From Gordionus sp. m RMFG-2023 (taxonomy: Eukaryota > Nematomorpha > Gordioida > Chordodea > Parachordodidae): DNA of 64,000 nt. Positions 1 through 10,455 of the stretch are shown piece after piece; the stretch's first letter is position 1; the number at the start of each line of letters is the position of its first letter. The position numbers and the translations under genes are program-made. The notes beneath the pieces were generated by a model, which saw nothing but the letters and a program-made list of their open reading frames with translations, was not told the DNA's origin and searched no databases. Location: the NCBI RefSeq assembly GCF_954871325.1, contig NC_088777.1, positions 1,054,001-1,118,000 of the forward strand, read 5' to 3'.

Positions 1-123
1 AGTATAAGGGCCATCATTAATATAATCCTCGGAGAAATATAGATATTATAAAAAATGCGTTAATGGGTTGAAGTATGTAAATATTTTTGTGTCAAATACG
101 TTCATATTTTATCGTTAATTGCC

Positions 124-886
124 CAGGGTTGTGCATTTGACCGGTCAAATACGTTTCGGTCAATTGACCGATATTTGACAGGTCAAATATGGTCAAATAC
201 GGTCAAATGGGGTCAAATTCAAATATATGTTTTTTTAAGTTAATATTAACTTTATTTTGAATATAATAGTAAAATGAATCTATAATATTAATTTTTTAAA
301 TTCATTGTCATTCAATAACTAACATGTAGCTCTCTGTAGCAGAGTTTTTTTCTGATTCATATTCAATATTATCATTTTCTTTAATATTTTTTAATCAATT
401 TTCCTGATGTCTTAGATCTTCAATCGATTTCCATTTTCATAAGAATATTAACCCAAATCGACCTATTTCTTTCTAAAGGAGAAGTAGAACTAGGAATTGT
501 TAGTCTCTTAATGGGCAGGGTGGACAAAGTTTAATCTATTAACTAGGTCGGAATTGATTGTTTCTGGTTACTTTCCACATAATTTGCTATATTAAACATG
601 CTGTTTTTGCTTCTGAAATTAATTATATCACTTAAAATATTTTGGTCATCACTACCTTGTAAAATAGCTAATTCTTGAATTATATCACATACTTGTGAGT
701 TTTCCTCTTGATATTGTGGACACAAAAAATAAGCAAACATTGTGATCACATGTATTTACATCGTTTTTCCCTTTTTTAAACATATTTTTAATTTATTTTT
801 CATTTAAATTTTTTAGAGTATTTGACCGTATTTGACAGGTCAAATACTTCTAGGGTCATGGTCAATTGACCGACTTGCCAACCCTG
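124..886 (-). mobile_element. hAT element, non-autonomous, complete ends (hAT-A)
   Basis: A 763-base element starts CAGGGTTG and ends CAACCCTG, the inverted termini typical of hAT elements. It is flanked by the perfect 8-base duplication TAATTGCC at 116-123 and 887-894, the hAT target-site length. Both subterminal zones are packed with GGTCAAAT and GTCAATTGAC palindromic motifs. On the minus strand, about 340-540 reads like the C-terminal hAT dimerisation region (PSSTSPLERNRS, compare the family PxSSAxxERxxS motif), and 543-749 is a 68-codon open stretch just upstream of it. The transposase is therefore only a decayed C-terminal remnant. A 79-base derivative with the same ends lies at 43271-43349. 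Confidence 0.85.
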
Positions 887-894
887 TAATTGCC

Positions 895-1425
895 AATGAT
901 TTATTCTGGTTAGATCATCCAAGAAGCACATATTCTCAGGGCCTTGGTAACATATAATGTGTTTTATAGATCGAATTGTAATCTACTGTTTAAAAATAAA
1001 ATTGCTAAATTTAGGAGCCAACTAAATATATTAAATATATTAATAATAACACCCCCCCCCCCCCTCTACCTTCCGACTATATTTAATATTTCATTTTAAA
1101 TTTCTAAAAATAATAAAATATTTATAAAAAATTTTGGCTTAAATATATTATAATTATAGATTAAATCAAAATTTTTAATTATGAATTTTCAACTGATTAA
1201 AATGGCATATCTCATAAGCCTATGGTCGGCCCCAACTTGAAATAATTAATCCTAAAGTTATATACATATATAAAAATTGCCGACTTAATTTTATAATCGA
1301 GTTGTTACTCAGGTTTATGTTTCCATAGAATTTACCATATAATTATTTATTTTTAATAAAAAATAAAACTCTTAATATTCATCTTATATAAAATTATATA
1401 GAATAATAAAAACTTGTTATTGAAC
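895..1425. other. AT-rich spacer with dispersed repeat and poly-C run
   Basis: No gene is visible. A run of C lies near 1051-1064. The stretch about 945-1260 shares blocks with about 41640-41840, for example GAATTGTAATCTAC and a later block around ATCTCATAA, so it looks like an old dispersed repeat. The downstream part of the minus-strand serpin would have to lie here or before the window, and I could not find it. Confidence 0.4.
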
Positions 1426-1543
1426 CTCAACAAATTTAATTGATAATAAATTATCGATTATTTGATCCTTGTATTTATAATATTTTGAAAATTTAAAATT
1501 TCATAAATTAGTGAATGGCTCTTTGAAACTAGAAATTCCCAAG
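1426..1543 (-). pseudogene. Possible third serpin exon, interrupted
   Basis: Downstream of the serpin exon at 1611-2265 the minus strand has an acceptor-like AG before 1543. In the phase required (2) it reads LGISSFKEPFTNL, then TGA at 1501-1503, then NFKFSKYYKYKDQIIDN and on to KFVEV before a possible GT donor at 1425. In serpins the conserved W-x-x-PF-D segment is followed by a stretch like TKxxPF and then MM-x-x-x-F-x-Y-x-x-D-x-x-L, which this loosely resembles. If real, the in-frame TGA makes this serpin copy a pseudogene. It may equally be chance similarity in AT-rich DNA. Confidence 0.3.
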
Positions 1544-1610
1544 CTTGGATAAGTCGAATGTAAGAAAATGTATATAATAAATCTTCTAAATTATAAATAT
1601 ATATTCTTAC

Positions 1611-2396
1611 TTTGGATTAAAAGGATGCGTCCATTTTTCGTTAAATTTTAGACAGGTTATTGAGGAAATCACGATGTTTTTATCCTCCGAATGCAACTTT
1701 CCCCAATCAGGAGCATCCAGCAATAATTGTTTTTTATTTCTTTTTGACAAATCTTTCGCGAACTTTCTGGTAATTTTATATCCTTCTTTAACGTAAATAG
1801 CGTTTTGGGTTTTCAATGGTTTATAGGGTTTGAATAAATTGATAAGCCAATTAATAAAGTCAACAAATTTAGAGTTTTTCTTATTTTCCCTCTCTATTTC
1901 ATTTCTTATCAAATTAGGAAACAAAATGTTTTCAATGATATCAGGTAATTTCCAATTATTGTGGACATCTTCATTTTTTTCGGTAACCCGTTGACTCCCA
2001 TTAGCAATTGTGTCAGATTGAGGAATTTCGTTGTTTAAAATTTGCTCGATAGTTTTTTTGCACTGACTATCATCTCTGAGTCCAGCAAGAATGGTGCTTA
2101 TCATTTGAAAAATGAGTAATGGAGAGAATACATAACTTTCATTGTTAATATGTAAAGCTGAGTTGATTTTGGCCGCTATAGCGATCGTAGGGTATTTTTC
2201 GCTTTTATATTTTAGTCCAACTTTATCATTCTGAGCTTTATTCTTGCAAAATACCTGATAGTTATCTGCATAAAAAAATTCAAAATTAAATTAGCCATGA
2301 AATTTTACATATTTTTTTTTGTAAAAACTTACAAAATGCAAGAAATATTAAGATTGAGAAGATCAAAATCTTATTTTGAATTGGGAATACCATCAT
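1611..2396 (-). CDS. Secreted serpin, N-terminal half (two exons)
   Basis: Exon 1 is 2396-2333 and exon 2 is 2265-1611; the 67-base intron has a GTAAGT donor and TTATGCAG acceptor and joins in phase 1. Exon 1 encodes MMVFPIQNKILIFSILIFLA, a signal peptide whose hydrophobic core continues to about residue 26 (..NYQVFC), after which KNKAQNDKV starts the mature chain. Exon 2 carries clear serpin landmarks: NNESYVFSPLLIFQMISTIL then AGLRDD (family FSPLSI..L.M.LLGARG), a helical middle with INWLINLF, the strand IYVKEGYKITRKFAKDL (family LYV...F...), and LKFNEKWTHPFNP (family N-A-x-Y-F-K-G-x-W-x-x-PF). It ends at a GTAAGA donor in phase 2. About 239 residues are covered, roughly the first 60% of a serpin. 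The breach region and reactive-centre loop are absent, so inhibitory activity and target cannot be judged. The GKW motif reads EKW. Extracellular protease control is the family role. Confidence 0.8.
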
Positions 2397-3425
2397 TTTT
2401 ACGATATCTGATTTCAAGGATATTTATGATATTTCGTAATATAAATTATTTTTATATAATTTACAAAAAAAAATACAATTTATTTTAATAAAATAAATTC
2501 CACCTGTATAAACTTTTATCTTATTAATAAATTATTTTTTTATTTACTAAGCTGATACCTATATAGGGTTTTGCTAACAAAATTTATTGCAAGTGATTTT
2601 AGATATAAAAAAAGCATATTAAAACATTTTTAAAAATTTATTAAGAGAATAATTTAACTATTTACTGGATAATTTAGTTTTTCGCCTTATAAAATTTTCC
2701 AGGGACGCCATTGGAAGTGGATACTAAGAAATTATAGTAAATATTAAAATAAAGTTACCCATAAACAAATGAGTTTGTTTTCAGTTTAGATCATATTTTT
2801 ATAGATTATCTTAATTAAAAAAAAATATATTAAAATTATAATTTATATACTATATATATAATCTTACATAAAAAATATATAATTTAAAAGAAAGGAAATT
2901 TTTTTTTTAAATTTTCATTAATTAGGTATGGTCGACGGGGCTTAATGACCCATGTACGGATATGCAGTTGAATTGATAGGTAATGTTAATTTTTGAAATA
3001 CGAATGATAGAATATATATTATCAGGCCTAATTCTAGATTCGCTTATTTGGGCAGTTAAAAAAAAATTTGCACCGTTAGAACGAATATTTAATATACGAT
3101 TTTATTTGGAAAAAAATATCACATATAAAAATATAAAATCATCAAAAAATGCTTATAAAATTAGATGGAAAATGAATAATTGACTTCTAGCTAGAAAGAA
3201 GAAATAACTTGATTTAATGAATATGATTGCTCATATACAATAATTATTGAGCAAGTGCAAAACTAAACAAAAATAAAGCATCAAAAGAATATAATTTTGA
3301 TTGAAAATGTATAATACCTTAAAAAACATTACCAAAATTAATCGGTTATGTTTTTTTTTCCCATCTATACTAATAAACGAAGTTACTCCTTATATCATTA
3401 CTCGAATGTTTAAATAATTTTTTTT
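2397..3425. other. AT-rich spacer, no gene seen
   Basis: This is the upstream flank of the serpin. It holds homopolymer runs and short open stretches with biased AT-rich codons only. Nothing recognisable was found on either strand. Confidence 0.5.
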
Positions 3426-3476
3426 TTCTCTTAAGCTTTTACCTTTTTCTGGTGGTAACTTTATTATTCATGCTAT
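3426..3476 (-). mobile_element. LINE 3'-tail remnant, kin of the copy at 54.6 kb
   Basis: The block TCTCTTAAGCTTTTACC followed by TTTTTCTGGTGGTAA and a TTATTCATGCTATCT tract matches, with few changes, 54636-54720, where it is directly downstream of the minus-strand RTE-like reverse transcriptase end. This looks like a 5'-truncated second insertion of the same LINE. The region after it to 3640 repeats a loose unit with GATC..CACC(G)GAGTAT and is somewhat richer in GC than its surroundings. Confidence 0.45.
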
Positions 3477-3729
3477 CTATCTCTTTTTATCTCTGATATC
3501 CCCGACCGGAGTTTTTTTTTATCCATTACACTTGGATCTTCCACCGTAGTATCGCTATCTAGACCAATGTATCTTGATCTCACACCAAAGTTTCAATATC
3601 TACAGATCCCACCGGAGTATTCTATCGAAAGATATCCTGTTGTTAAAAGTTGATTCACAATTTTTACGATTTGGTTATTTAACGATTTGGTTATTAGTTT
3701 TCTTTTCAGGTTCGTATTAAGTTCGTAAG

Positions 3730-4721
3730 CAGAGTTGCTAACGCCCCTTTTTAAAAATAGCTAGCTCCCACTCCTAAATTTTGAAAAGAAGCTAGCTTCC
3801 GCTCCAAGTAATGGATTGCCACTCCATAACCGCTCCTTTGATTTTCATTTTTTTAGAAGGTATACGAAATAAAATTGATTTTTTTTTATCAAAAAGCTTT
3901 ATTTATATTAAATGATCTATCAAAATATTTATAACCTTTTATTAACCTTTAAAAGTAATAAATTTTCTAAATTAGAAATCTAACAAACATCCACGCTTCT
4001 CCCCTAAGACCTGTTTTGCAATACTAAATAGGCACTCCACAGAAGCACTAGAGGGAATCGGGGTATTGTATTTTATAAAGATATTTTTTTAATTCAGGGA
4101 ATTTATCAAAAATAGTAATTTTGGTATCACTATTCAAAAAATATTTGTCCAATATATTATCTTCCTGATGATCAATTTCATGCATAGAATCCAAAAAAAT
4201 CTTCCAAATCAATTTGTATTTAAAAGAAAGATGCTTTATTAGATTGAAGCTGCTCACTTTTTAAAATTAAATAGTTTTTTTTAAACACAAAAGACATTTT
4301 GCCCCTAAATTTGTTTGATCATTTGGATCAACATCTTTTAGAAGTTTAAAATATGATGGAAATGGAAATTCGATTTCTTCATCTATGATCTCTAAATCCA
4401 TAATATCTAAAGCTATTTTTTTATTATGTATATCTCTATAAAATGAATATTAATATGACTGACTTACAAGATTTTTCAAAAAAAATTTCAATTTAAAAAA
4501 AGGAAAACTTGACGTTTAATATTTAAAATGATTAGATGAAAAACCAATATAAAACTCGGCCAAACATTTATTAATGGATTTAAAAAATAATTTAAAATTT
4601 AAAGGAGCGGCAGAGCGTCGCTCCTCCACTCCAGCCCTAAAATGAGCTAGCTCCCGTTCCCGCTTCCGCTCCCGTTCCCGCTTCCGCTCCCGTTCCCCAA
4701 TTTTAAAAGAGAGGGGCTCTC
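3730..4721 (-). mobile_element. hAT element with transposase C-terminal remnant (hAT-B)
   Basis: The left end CAGAGTTGCTAACGCCCC and the right end GGGGCTCT are imperfect inverted copies. Next to both ends are GC-rich arrays of GAGCTAGCTCCC and CCGCTCCCGTTC units, a subterminal style known in animal hATs. On the minus strand 4257-4048 is an open stretch ending FPELKKYLYKI, and an overlapping frame at about 4070-3970 reads NTPIPSSASVECLFSIAKQV then LGEKRG, the conserved hAT C-terminal dimerisation motif. The transposase is broken by at least one frame change, and the N-terminal part is not recognisable. A clean target duplication could not be seen, so the outer limits are approximate. Confidence 0.6.
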
Positions 4722-4861
4722 CAAGTGTTTTTGAAAATATGTAGCTATTCCCTTTTCTTTTTTTTTAAATCTTTTTTTTTTTTATATTTCCAATCATAAG
4801 AAAATAAAAATGGATTTCTTAAACGTCTAATCAAAAAAAAATAATATATAGCACAAAACAG

Positions 4862-5402
4862 AATAGTAAAACCGGGCCCGACACAAATTCTATTTCTCTG
4901 AGTCCGTTATGGCGTATTCCAGCCAGTCTACGAACTCCGGTGTGAGATATATTGCTTCCAGATCTTACTCTGAACACGTATTCTCTTGACCCAAAATCGC
5001 GGCCAAGTGGTCCGTCCCTGGACTTCCATTACTTTGACCATAATCGTTTTTCCTGCCATTTATTTTTTGCTCTTGTTCCCAGTTTACAGTCGCGCCTTTT
5101 CCATCCATCCTCGACCATTAGGGTGCCCACGCGACATCTCCGGATACTGGGTCCGATCTTTTTACCACCATCTCTCGTACGTCTAGCGTTACCGCTTTTC
5201 GCTTCATCAATTCATTAGCCGCCGTTTGGTCATCAGCCACCACGTCTGTTCGATGCTGTTGCTCGTCTTTGCGACCTATCAGGGATCCCTCCATTCCGCA
5301 ATGATAACATCTCCCACGTTTGATCCATGGCCGGGTCATCATTGGCTCTCGTCCTCCCATCCGCGTCCAACAATCCGGGGTTTGAAGGGGTCTTGTTATC
5401 AC
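4862..5402 (-). mobile_element. Possible LTR-retroelement Gag/protease-like fossil
   Basis: This stretch has far higher GC than everything around it. On the minus strand the upstream part contains RGRCYHCGMEG, which resembles the start of a Gag CCHC zinc knuckle, and the downstream part loosely resembles a retroelement aspartic-protease region. It looks old and broken. No LTRs were identified, so family assignment is open, and a GC-rich host or foreign gene fragment remains possible. Confidence 0.3.
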
Positions 5403-6633
5403 TTGTATTTCGAAATCCTCAAATATCCAAAGCTGGCTCGTCTAATTCTAAATTCGAGGGAAAATGTTACTTCACTTTATATATATTTACCTGTCCTTAT
5501 CTATTAGTTACTATTCTAATCTACAACTCAACCCCCTTCTGCTCCTACAACTCACTTTCCCATTCTTTCTTTCTCTCCGCTTTTCTTCACTTTCTAATTT
5601 GGTGGTCTAAATTGATATTTCACATCCTTTACACTCAACCCATAAATAATGATCAAATAAAATTATATCTTATTATGGCTTTAGAATTTATTATAAGTGA
5701 GTCTTCTTTTAATTCAAATTAATTTAATTAATTATAATAAATTTTTTTTAAATCGTATCATCCTTAATTTACTCAAATATAATTTTAAGTTATTTCCCAC
5801 TTATTTTTTTTAATTTCACGATTTATTACCCCTTTTCATACTTTTCTCTTTTACAAAACCTCATTTTTTTTTATCTTTCTTCTTGCTTAGCTCCTTGCCA
5901 ATATTGGATTTAAAGTAAAAGGAGGCTATGAAGCCGTGATCTTATTGCAGTAAACCAGTTTTATCCAATCTCAAATCTGAAGATTATATAGCAAAACTTT
6001 AATAAAAAATTTTATCTTGTCCAAATTCATTGTTATACAAAAATTTTTTTTTTACTTTCACATCTTGTCTTTCTCAAAAACGGGAAAGAAAAAAAAATAC
6101 TACAATTTACCCCGATTTCCTTCCACAAATGGATAATACTAGCCCCTCCCATCATATTATTATAAATTTGATTCTTTACTACTATTAATATTCAATTACT
6201 TTATAAATGTATCCTATTTTTTTTAACCATTCTCGCACCCCTATTCTCTCTTGCAAACTCTCTCAACCTAGCAGATTCTATCCTTCTACAGATCTGATCT
6301 CGATTGAGCACACCCTCTCTTCCGTCTGCAAACCCTATTCTACTCACTTTGCGCCTCCTGTTCTCCAAAACAACCCTATCCTCCCATTTCCTGTTACTGT
6401 TAAAAAAATATTTTTATTTTTACCTTTTTCATTTCATTTTATTTTATTTATCTTTTTTTTATTCCCAACAATATTTTTAATGGCCAAACGCAAAATGATG
6501 AATTTATTTCTTTTTTTTTTCTACGAAAACAAACACAAATTAATAATAATTATAATAATAAATAAAAATAAATAATTAATCATTAAAAAAAGAGTCGATA
6601 TTCTATTATTATATAAGCCAAAATGTCTAACAT
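5403..6633. other. Spacer with pyrimidine-rich tracts, no gene seen
   Basis: The + strand is rich in CTC/TTC runs between 5480-5640 and 6215-6400, with somewhat higher C content than the background. These could be flanking parts of the neighbouring retroelement-like fossil, but no motif supports that. The two open stretches here are made of low-complexity codons. Confidence 0.4.
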
Positions 6634-6757
6634 AGAGAAGAGAAGAGAAGAGAAGAGAAGAGAGAGAAGAGAGAGAAGAGAGAGAGAAGAGAAGAGAGAG
6701 AAGAGAAGAGAAGAGAAGAGAAGAGAAGAGAAGAGAAGAGAAGAGAAGAGAAGAGAA
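6634..6757 (+). repeat. AGAGA/GAGAA microsatellite
   Basis: An uninterrupted purine tract of GAAGA-type pentamers with some GAGAGA variants runs straight into a MITE at 6759. The open frame over it (RREEKRREE..) is an artefact of the repeat. Confidence 0.9.
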
Positions 6758-6758
6758 A

Positions 6759-6910
6759 CTAGTGTTGTTGAAGGGCTCGTTTTAAGCCGATTTTTTTTAA
6801 GACGGCTGACTCAATATTTTAGCCAGAAAAATATTGTTTTAGCCTCGAGATTTTGACTTGCCTAATATTTTTCTGGATGAAATATTAAGTTAGTCGTTTA
6901 ACAACACTAA
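6759..6910. mobile_element. MITE of the CTAGTGTTGTTAAA family, copy 1
   Basis: It starts CTAGTGTTGTTGAAGGGCTC and ends with the inverted counterpart GTTTAACAACACTAA. Internally it carries the family block ACTCAATATTTTAGCCAGAA and its inverted partner around ATATTAAGTTAG. Flanks do not show the 6-base duplication seen at other copies, perhaps because the left flank is an expanding microsatellite. Confidence 0.7.
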
Positions 6911-7273
6911 CAACAACCTATCACAACTCGATGTGGATGATTTAAACTGAAACAGAATATTTGAAAAACATCTGAGAATGCATTTTTTGTATGGATATAG
7001 AAATTTGACAATTTCTGATGTAACACAATCCTTATAATTTTAAAAACTTTTAACAAATAAATTTTTTTTTTAACAATCTCAATCTCAATTTCAATTACTA
7101 ATCCTTCTTCCAGTAATATTGGTTGCCAATAAAGGTTTTAATTTTTTTTATGTCTAGAAAATTAAAATGGCTATCTTAAATTTTATTTAAATTTGCCAGT
7201 TAGTTTATACAAAAAAATTTAAAAAAAATTGATTTCTTCTTCTATGCATTCTGCAATTTTAATATTTCTCGAG

Positions 7274-7367
7274 GCTCCTGTATACAAGAACTTTCTTCCA
7301 GTTGGTAAAACCCGTTTTGATATAGATATTATTAACCCTCCTTTAAGTTACACATCTTACAAGCAAG
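7274..7367 (+). other. Weak candidate exon
   Basis: Between a CTCGAG acceptor-like end and an AAGCAAG/GTAAAA donor-like site, the frame reads APVYKNFLPVGKTRFDIDII then NPPLSYTSYKQ, with a less AT-biased codon choice than the surroundings. It has no recognisable homologue and no partner exon nearby. It could be a stray exon, an element remnant or chance. Confidence 0.2.
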
Positions 7368-7469
7368 GTAAAAAAACTGCATACGCTTCAATTAATTATT
7401 CAACCTATACGTATTTTATAAAACTTTAAAGGAAATCTTCTTCTATTATTAGCAACTCTTTTTAAGTGA

Positions 7470-7650
7470 TGTTGGTATTGTTGTTAAAATGCCTGAGTTG
7501 TGCTGATTTTTAAAAACGACCTTAAGATTTTAGGCTATAATAATATTATGTAAGTCTCGTAATTTGTCAAATAAATGTCCAGACCTTTCTGTCATCTATA
7601 AGCAAAAATCTTCAGACTTGCATAATATAATTTTGGTTATACGAACCTTA
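7470..7650. mobile_element. Decayed MITE of the CTAGTGTTGTTAAA family
   Basis: The stretch retains ATTGTTGTTAAA near 7480, the internal TCCAGACCTTTCTGTCATCT and AATCTTCAGACTTGCATAAT blocks found in the same order in copies at 15785 and 18526. The ends are worn, so limits are approximate. Confidence 0.5.
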
Positions 7651-8002
7651 TAGCATCACTAGATGTTGGCCTATTTTGTGATACCTGCATATATATCTGT
7701 TGTAAAATATTTGCAATAAAAATTAACTTTAATCTTTCTTATCCATTTTGTTTTTACAAGATCAAACTCATACTTCTTATTCTGAATTTTGGCATCTTGA
7801 TCACTACCATTCTACCACCAAATTAACTACATTTACATTTCAACCTTCTTCATTACAATATGAGGTGCGTTGACGCTATTAGGTATTTCAGCAGGCATGA
7901 ATAAATTGTTTTTTTTTAAAACAGATAATTGTTTGAACAACATTTATTTCTCTCAAAAAATTGGGGGTGAGGGACAGGTTGAATTTTTTTTGAAAGAAAT
8001 CC

Positions 8003-8078
8003 TTTCTTCCTTCCTTCTCCTTCCTTCCTTCCTTCCTTCCTTCCTTCCTTCCTTCCTTCCTTCCTTCCTTCCTTCCTT
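8003..8078 (+). repeat. TTCC microsatellite
   Basis: A tandem array of CTTC/TTCC tetramers on the + strand. The open frame through it (SFLPSFLPS..) is a repeat artefact. Confidence 0.9.
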
Positions 8079-9740
8079 ATAGGCTTATAATCGGCCCTGT
8101 ATAATATATAACTTTAGTCACATACTGTTCTTACCCAAAAACATAGTGTCCTTATATCCAAAGAACTTTCCTTGACATAATTATTATTGTATTAGTCATT
8201 ATGTAAGTGTAGTTTCTTGTACTATATTTTAAAAAATTTTATATTATATTAATAATATTAAAGGTAATTTTAGGTTCACAATAAGACTCTGATTTTTGGT
8301 TCCCATTCCTAATATTTATTATTATTATTATGATAAATCTTAATAATATATACTTATTCAGATCCACAAATTCGTACCTTAAGGATATTTGTAAAATATG
8401 AAATATCAAGTCTCTTTTTTAATTTTTATACATAAAATAATAATACTTTCGATGTAATATTCCATATTAACTATAAAGCCTTTTATAGGAATCATGAAAA
8501 TTATATTTATAAAAATTTCTAAGTGTAAATATATACCAGATAAATATACGGCATTTAAGTTTTGTCCTACAATTGCAAAAATTTTCATAAATATTTAAAA
8601 TAGAAAAACTTTGAAATAGTTTGTAATAATTATTCAACAGATCATTACACAATTATGATAAATTATACCTTTTACAATTATTACTGTACCACGATCTATA
8701 AATATATTATATTCTAAAATTTTCGATTATATATTTCATAATTAATTAGGTTAAAGCAAATGACATTCACTAAATAAATAATTTCAGTTATTATATTTAT
8801 ATATCAAACAATACAGTTAGCTTACTCCAACTCCTGCAAATCATGACTTTTCGCACTAAACATGTGTTTTAGGATTTATAATTTATATAAATTTATCGAA
8901 TCTTTAATTTTTAATGGATAAATTATGATGGAATGCATTAAAAATTTAGGAGTTTTATACATTTATTCCTTAACCTATTGCTAAGAATTTCCCCTATTTT
9001 TGAATAGTCCTAGCCCAGAAGTCTGTAATGGGCAAGTTTTTGACATAAATTCCCCATTTATATAGAGAGTAATATACGCCCATATATATTTTTAACTCGC
9101 CTACCTCGCTCTGGTTATTTTTATTAATTTTTGATTTTTTTAAAAATAAATTCATTATTTTTATCAAAAATTTTTTTATGCATGAATATTGCAAAATATT
9201 ATAATATTATTTTTTACAAAATATATTTAGCCTCTTATATATAATTTATATGGAAAATCTGCCTTCTTTTACACTTTGTTTAAAAATAATTTTTAGGCTT
9301 TGACTTTTTTCATAAGAGATTTGATCAGAAATTGAACATTTTGATAACTTTTTATCATTTTTATGATGGATAGACTAAAATATTAGATAGTAACTAAATA
9401 TTCAATCATAATAAAATATAAACAATTAATAAATGACTAAATTATAATTCTAATTTACGAAAATATAAATGATATTTATTTTTGCTTCTAAAAAATTTTG
9501 GCTAAAATATTCGATTTTTTAATAAATTATTGGCTAGATTAACGTTTATTTTTTTTAAAAAATTCCTTTGTAAAATCATTTATCAAACCTTTTAAGAAAT
9601 AAATTAAAATTTTGTGTTCCTTTTAGTTTTGCCGTTTTTCTTCAAACATTTATTTAAAATTAAAACCAAATACCTTTTTATATTTATTTTAATTTAACAA
9701 ATTCAAAATAGAAATAAAAATTCAACAAGAATACATACAT
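8079..9740. other. AT-rich spacer, no gene seen
   Basis: Apart from a short block near 8080-8100 (TTATAGGCTTATAATCGGCC) that resembles part of the dispersed repeat near 1215, nothing recognisable is present on either strand. Confidence 0.5.
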
Positions 9741-9959
9741 CAGAGAGCTGAAGGCCCGGCCGGGCCATTTTTTAAATAAACCCTGGTCTGGCCTAAAAAT
9801 CCTTTTAAAGGATACCAAGGCTGGGCCATATATATTTTAAAACCTGATATTTTAAATCGGCACTATTAGCTATAGAGATTTTAAATAGCAGTAATATATT
9901 TTTAATTTTTTTTTAAAAATCTAGGCCGGCCGTTCAAATTTTATTTTTGCAAGTCTCTG
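9741..9959. mobile_element. GC-rich hAT MITE, copy 1
   Basis: A 219-base element begins CAGAGAGCTGAAGGCCCGGC and ends GCCGGCCGTTC...TTTTTGCAAGTCTCTG, giving inverted termini CAGAGA(G/C). Its size and ends match the 220-base element at 31015-31234, and GCCCGGCC motifs are shared with that copy and the one at 52012. Flanking duplications are not clear here (ACATACAT versus ATTTATGT), consistent with age. Confidence 0.6.
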
Positions 9960-10087
9960 ATTTATGTATGGTATAAGGTCGATCATTAAAAAAATAGTTA
10001 ATCTATGATGAGTTACAATAACTTTGTAACTCAAAATAATCATCACTATAAAAAAAACCTAAATATATTTACTTATAGCTCGCAAGT

Positions 10088-10244
10088 CCTTTCCTTTCCT
10101 TTCCTTTCCTTTCCTTTCCTTTCCTTTCCTTTCCTTTCCTTTCCTTTCCTTTCCTTTCCTTTCCTTTCCTTTCCTTTCCTTTCCTTTCCTTTCCTTTCCT
10201 TTCCTTTCCTTTCCTTTCCTTTTCTTTCCTTTTCTTTCCTTTCC
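10088..10244 (+). repeat. CCTTT pentamer microsatellite
   Basis: About thirty CCTTT units form a pure pyrimidine strand that changes directly into a purine tetramer array at 10245. Confidence 0.95.
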
Positions 10245-10455
10245 GAAAGGAAGGAAGGAAGGAAGGAAGGAAGGAAGGAAGGAAGGAAGGAAGGAAGGAA
10301 GGAAGGAAGGAAGGAAGGAAGGAAGGAAGGAAGGAAGGAAGGAAGGAAGGAAGGAAGGAAGGAAGGAAGGAAGGAAGGAAGGAAGGAAGGAAGGAAGGAA
10401 GGAAGGAAGAAAGGAAGGAAGGAAGGAAGGAAGGAAGGAAGGAAGGAAGGAAGGA
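10245..10455 (+). repeat. GGAA tetramer microsatellite
   Basis: About fifty GGAA units, nearly perfect with one GAAGAAA interruption near 10408, form a pure purine strand. The long open frame across this and the preceding array is an artefact. Confidence 0.95.

Noticed and set aside
1051-1064. Poly-C and poly-G runs (also near 12050 and 34928) as regulatory elements
   Set aside because: Simple homopolymer runs with no conserved context.
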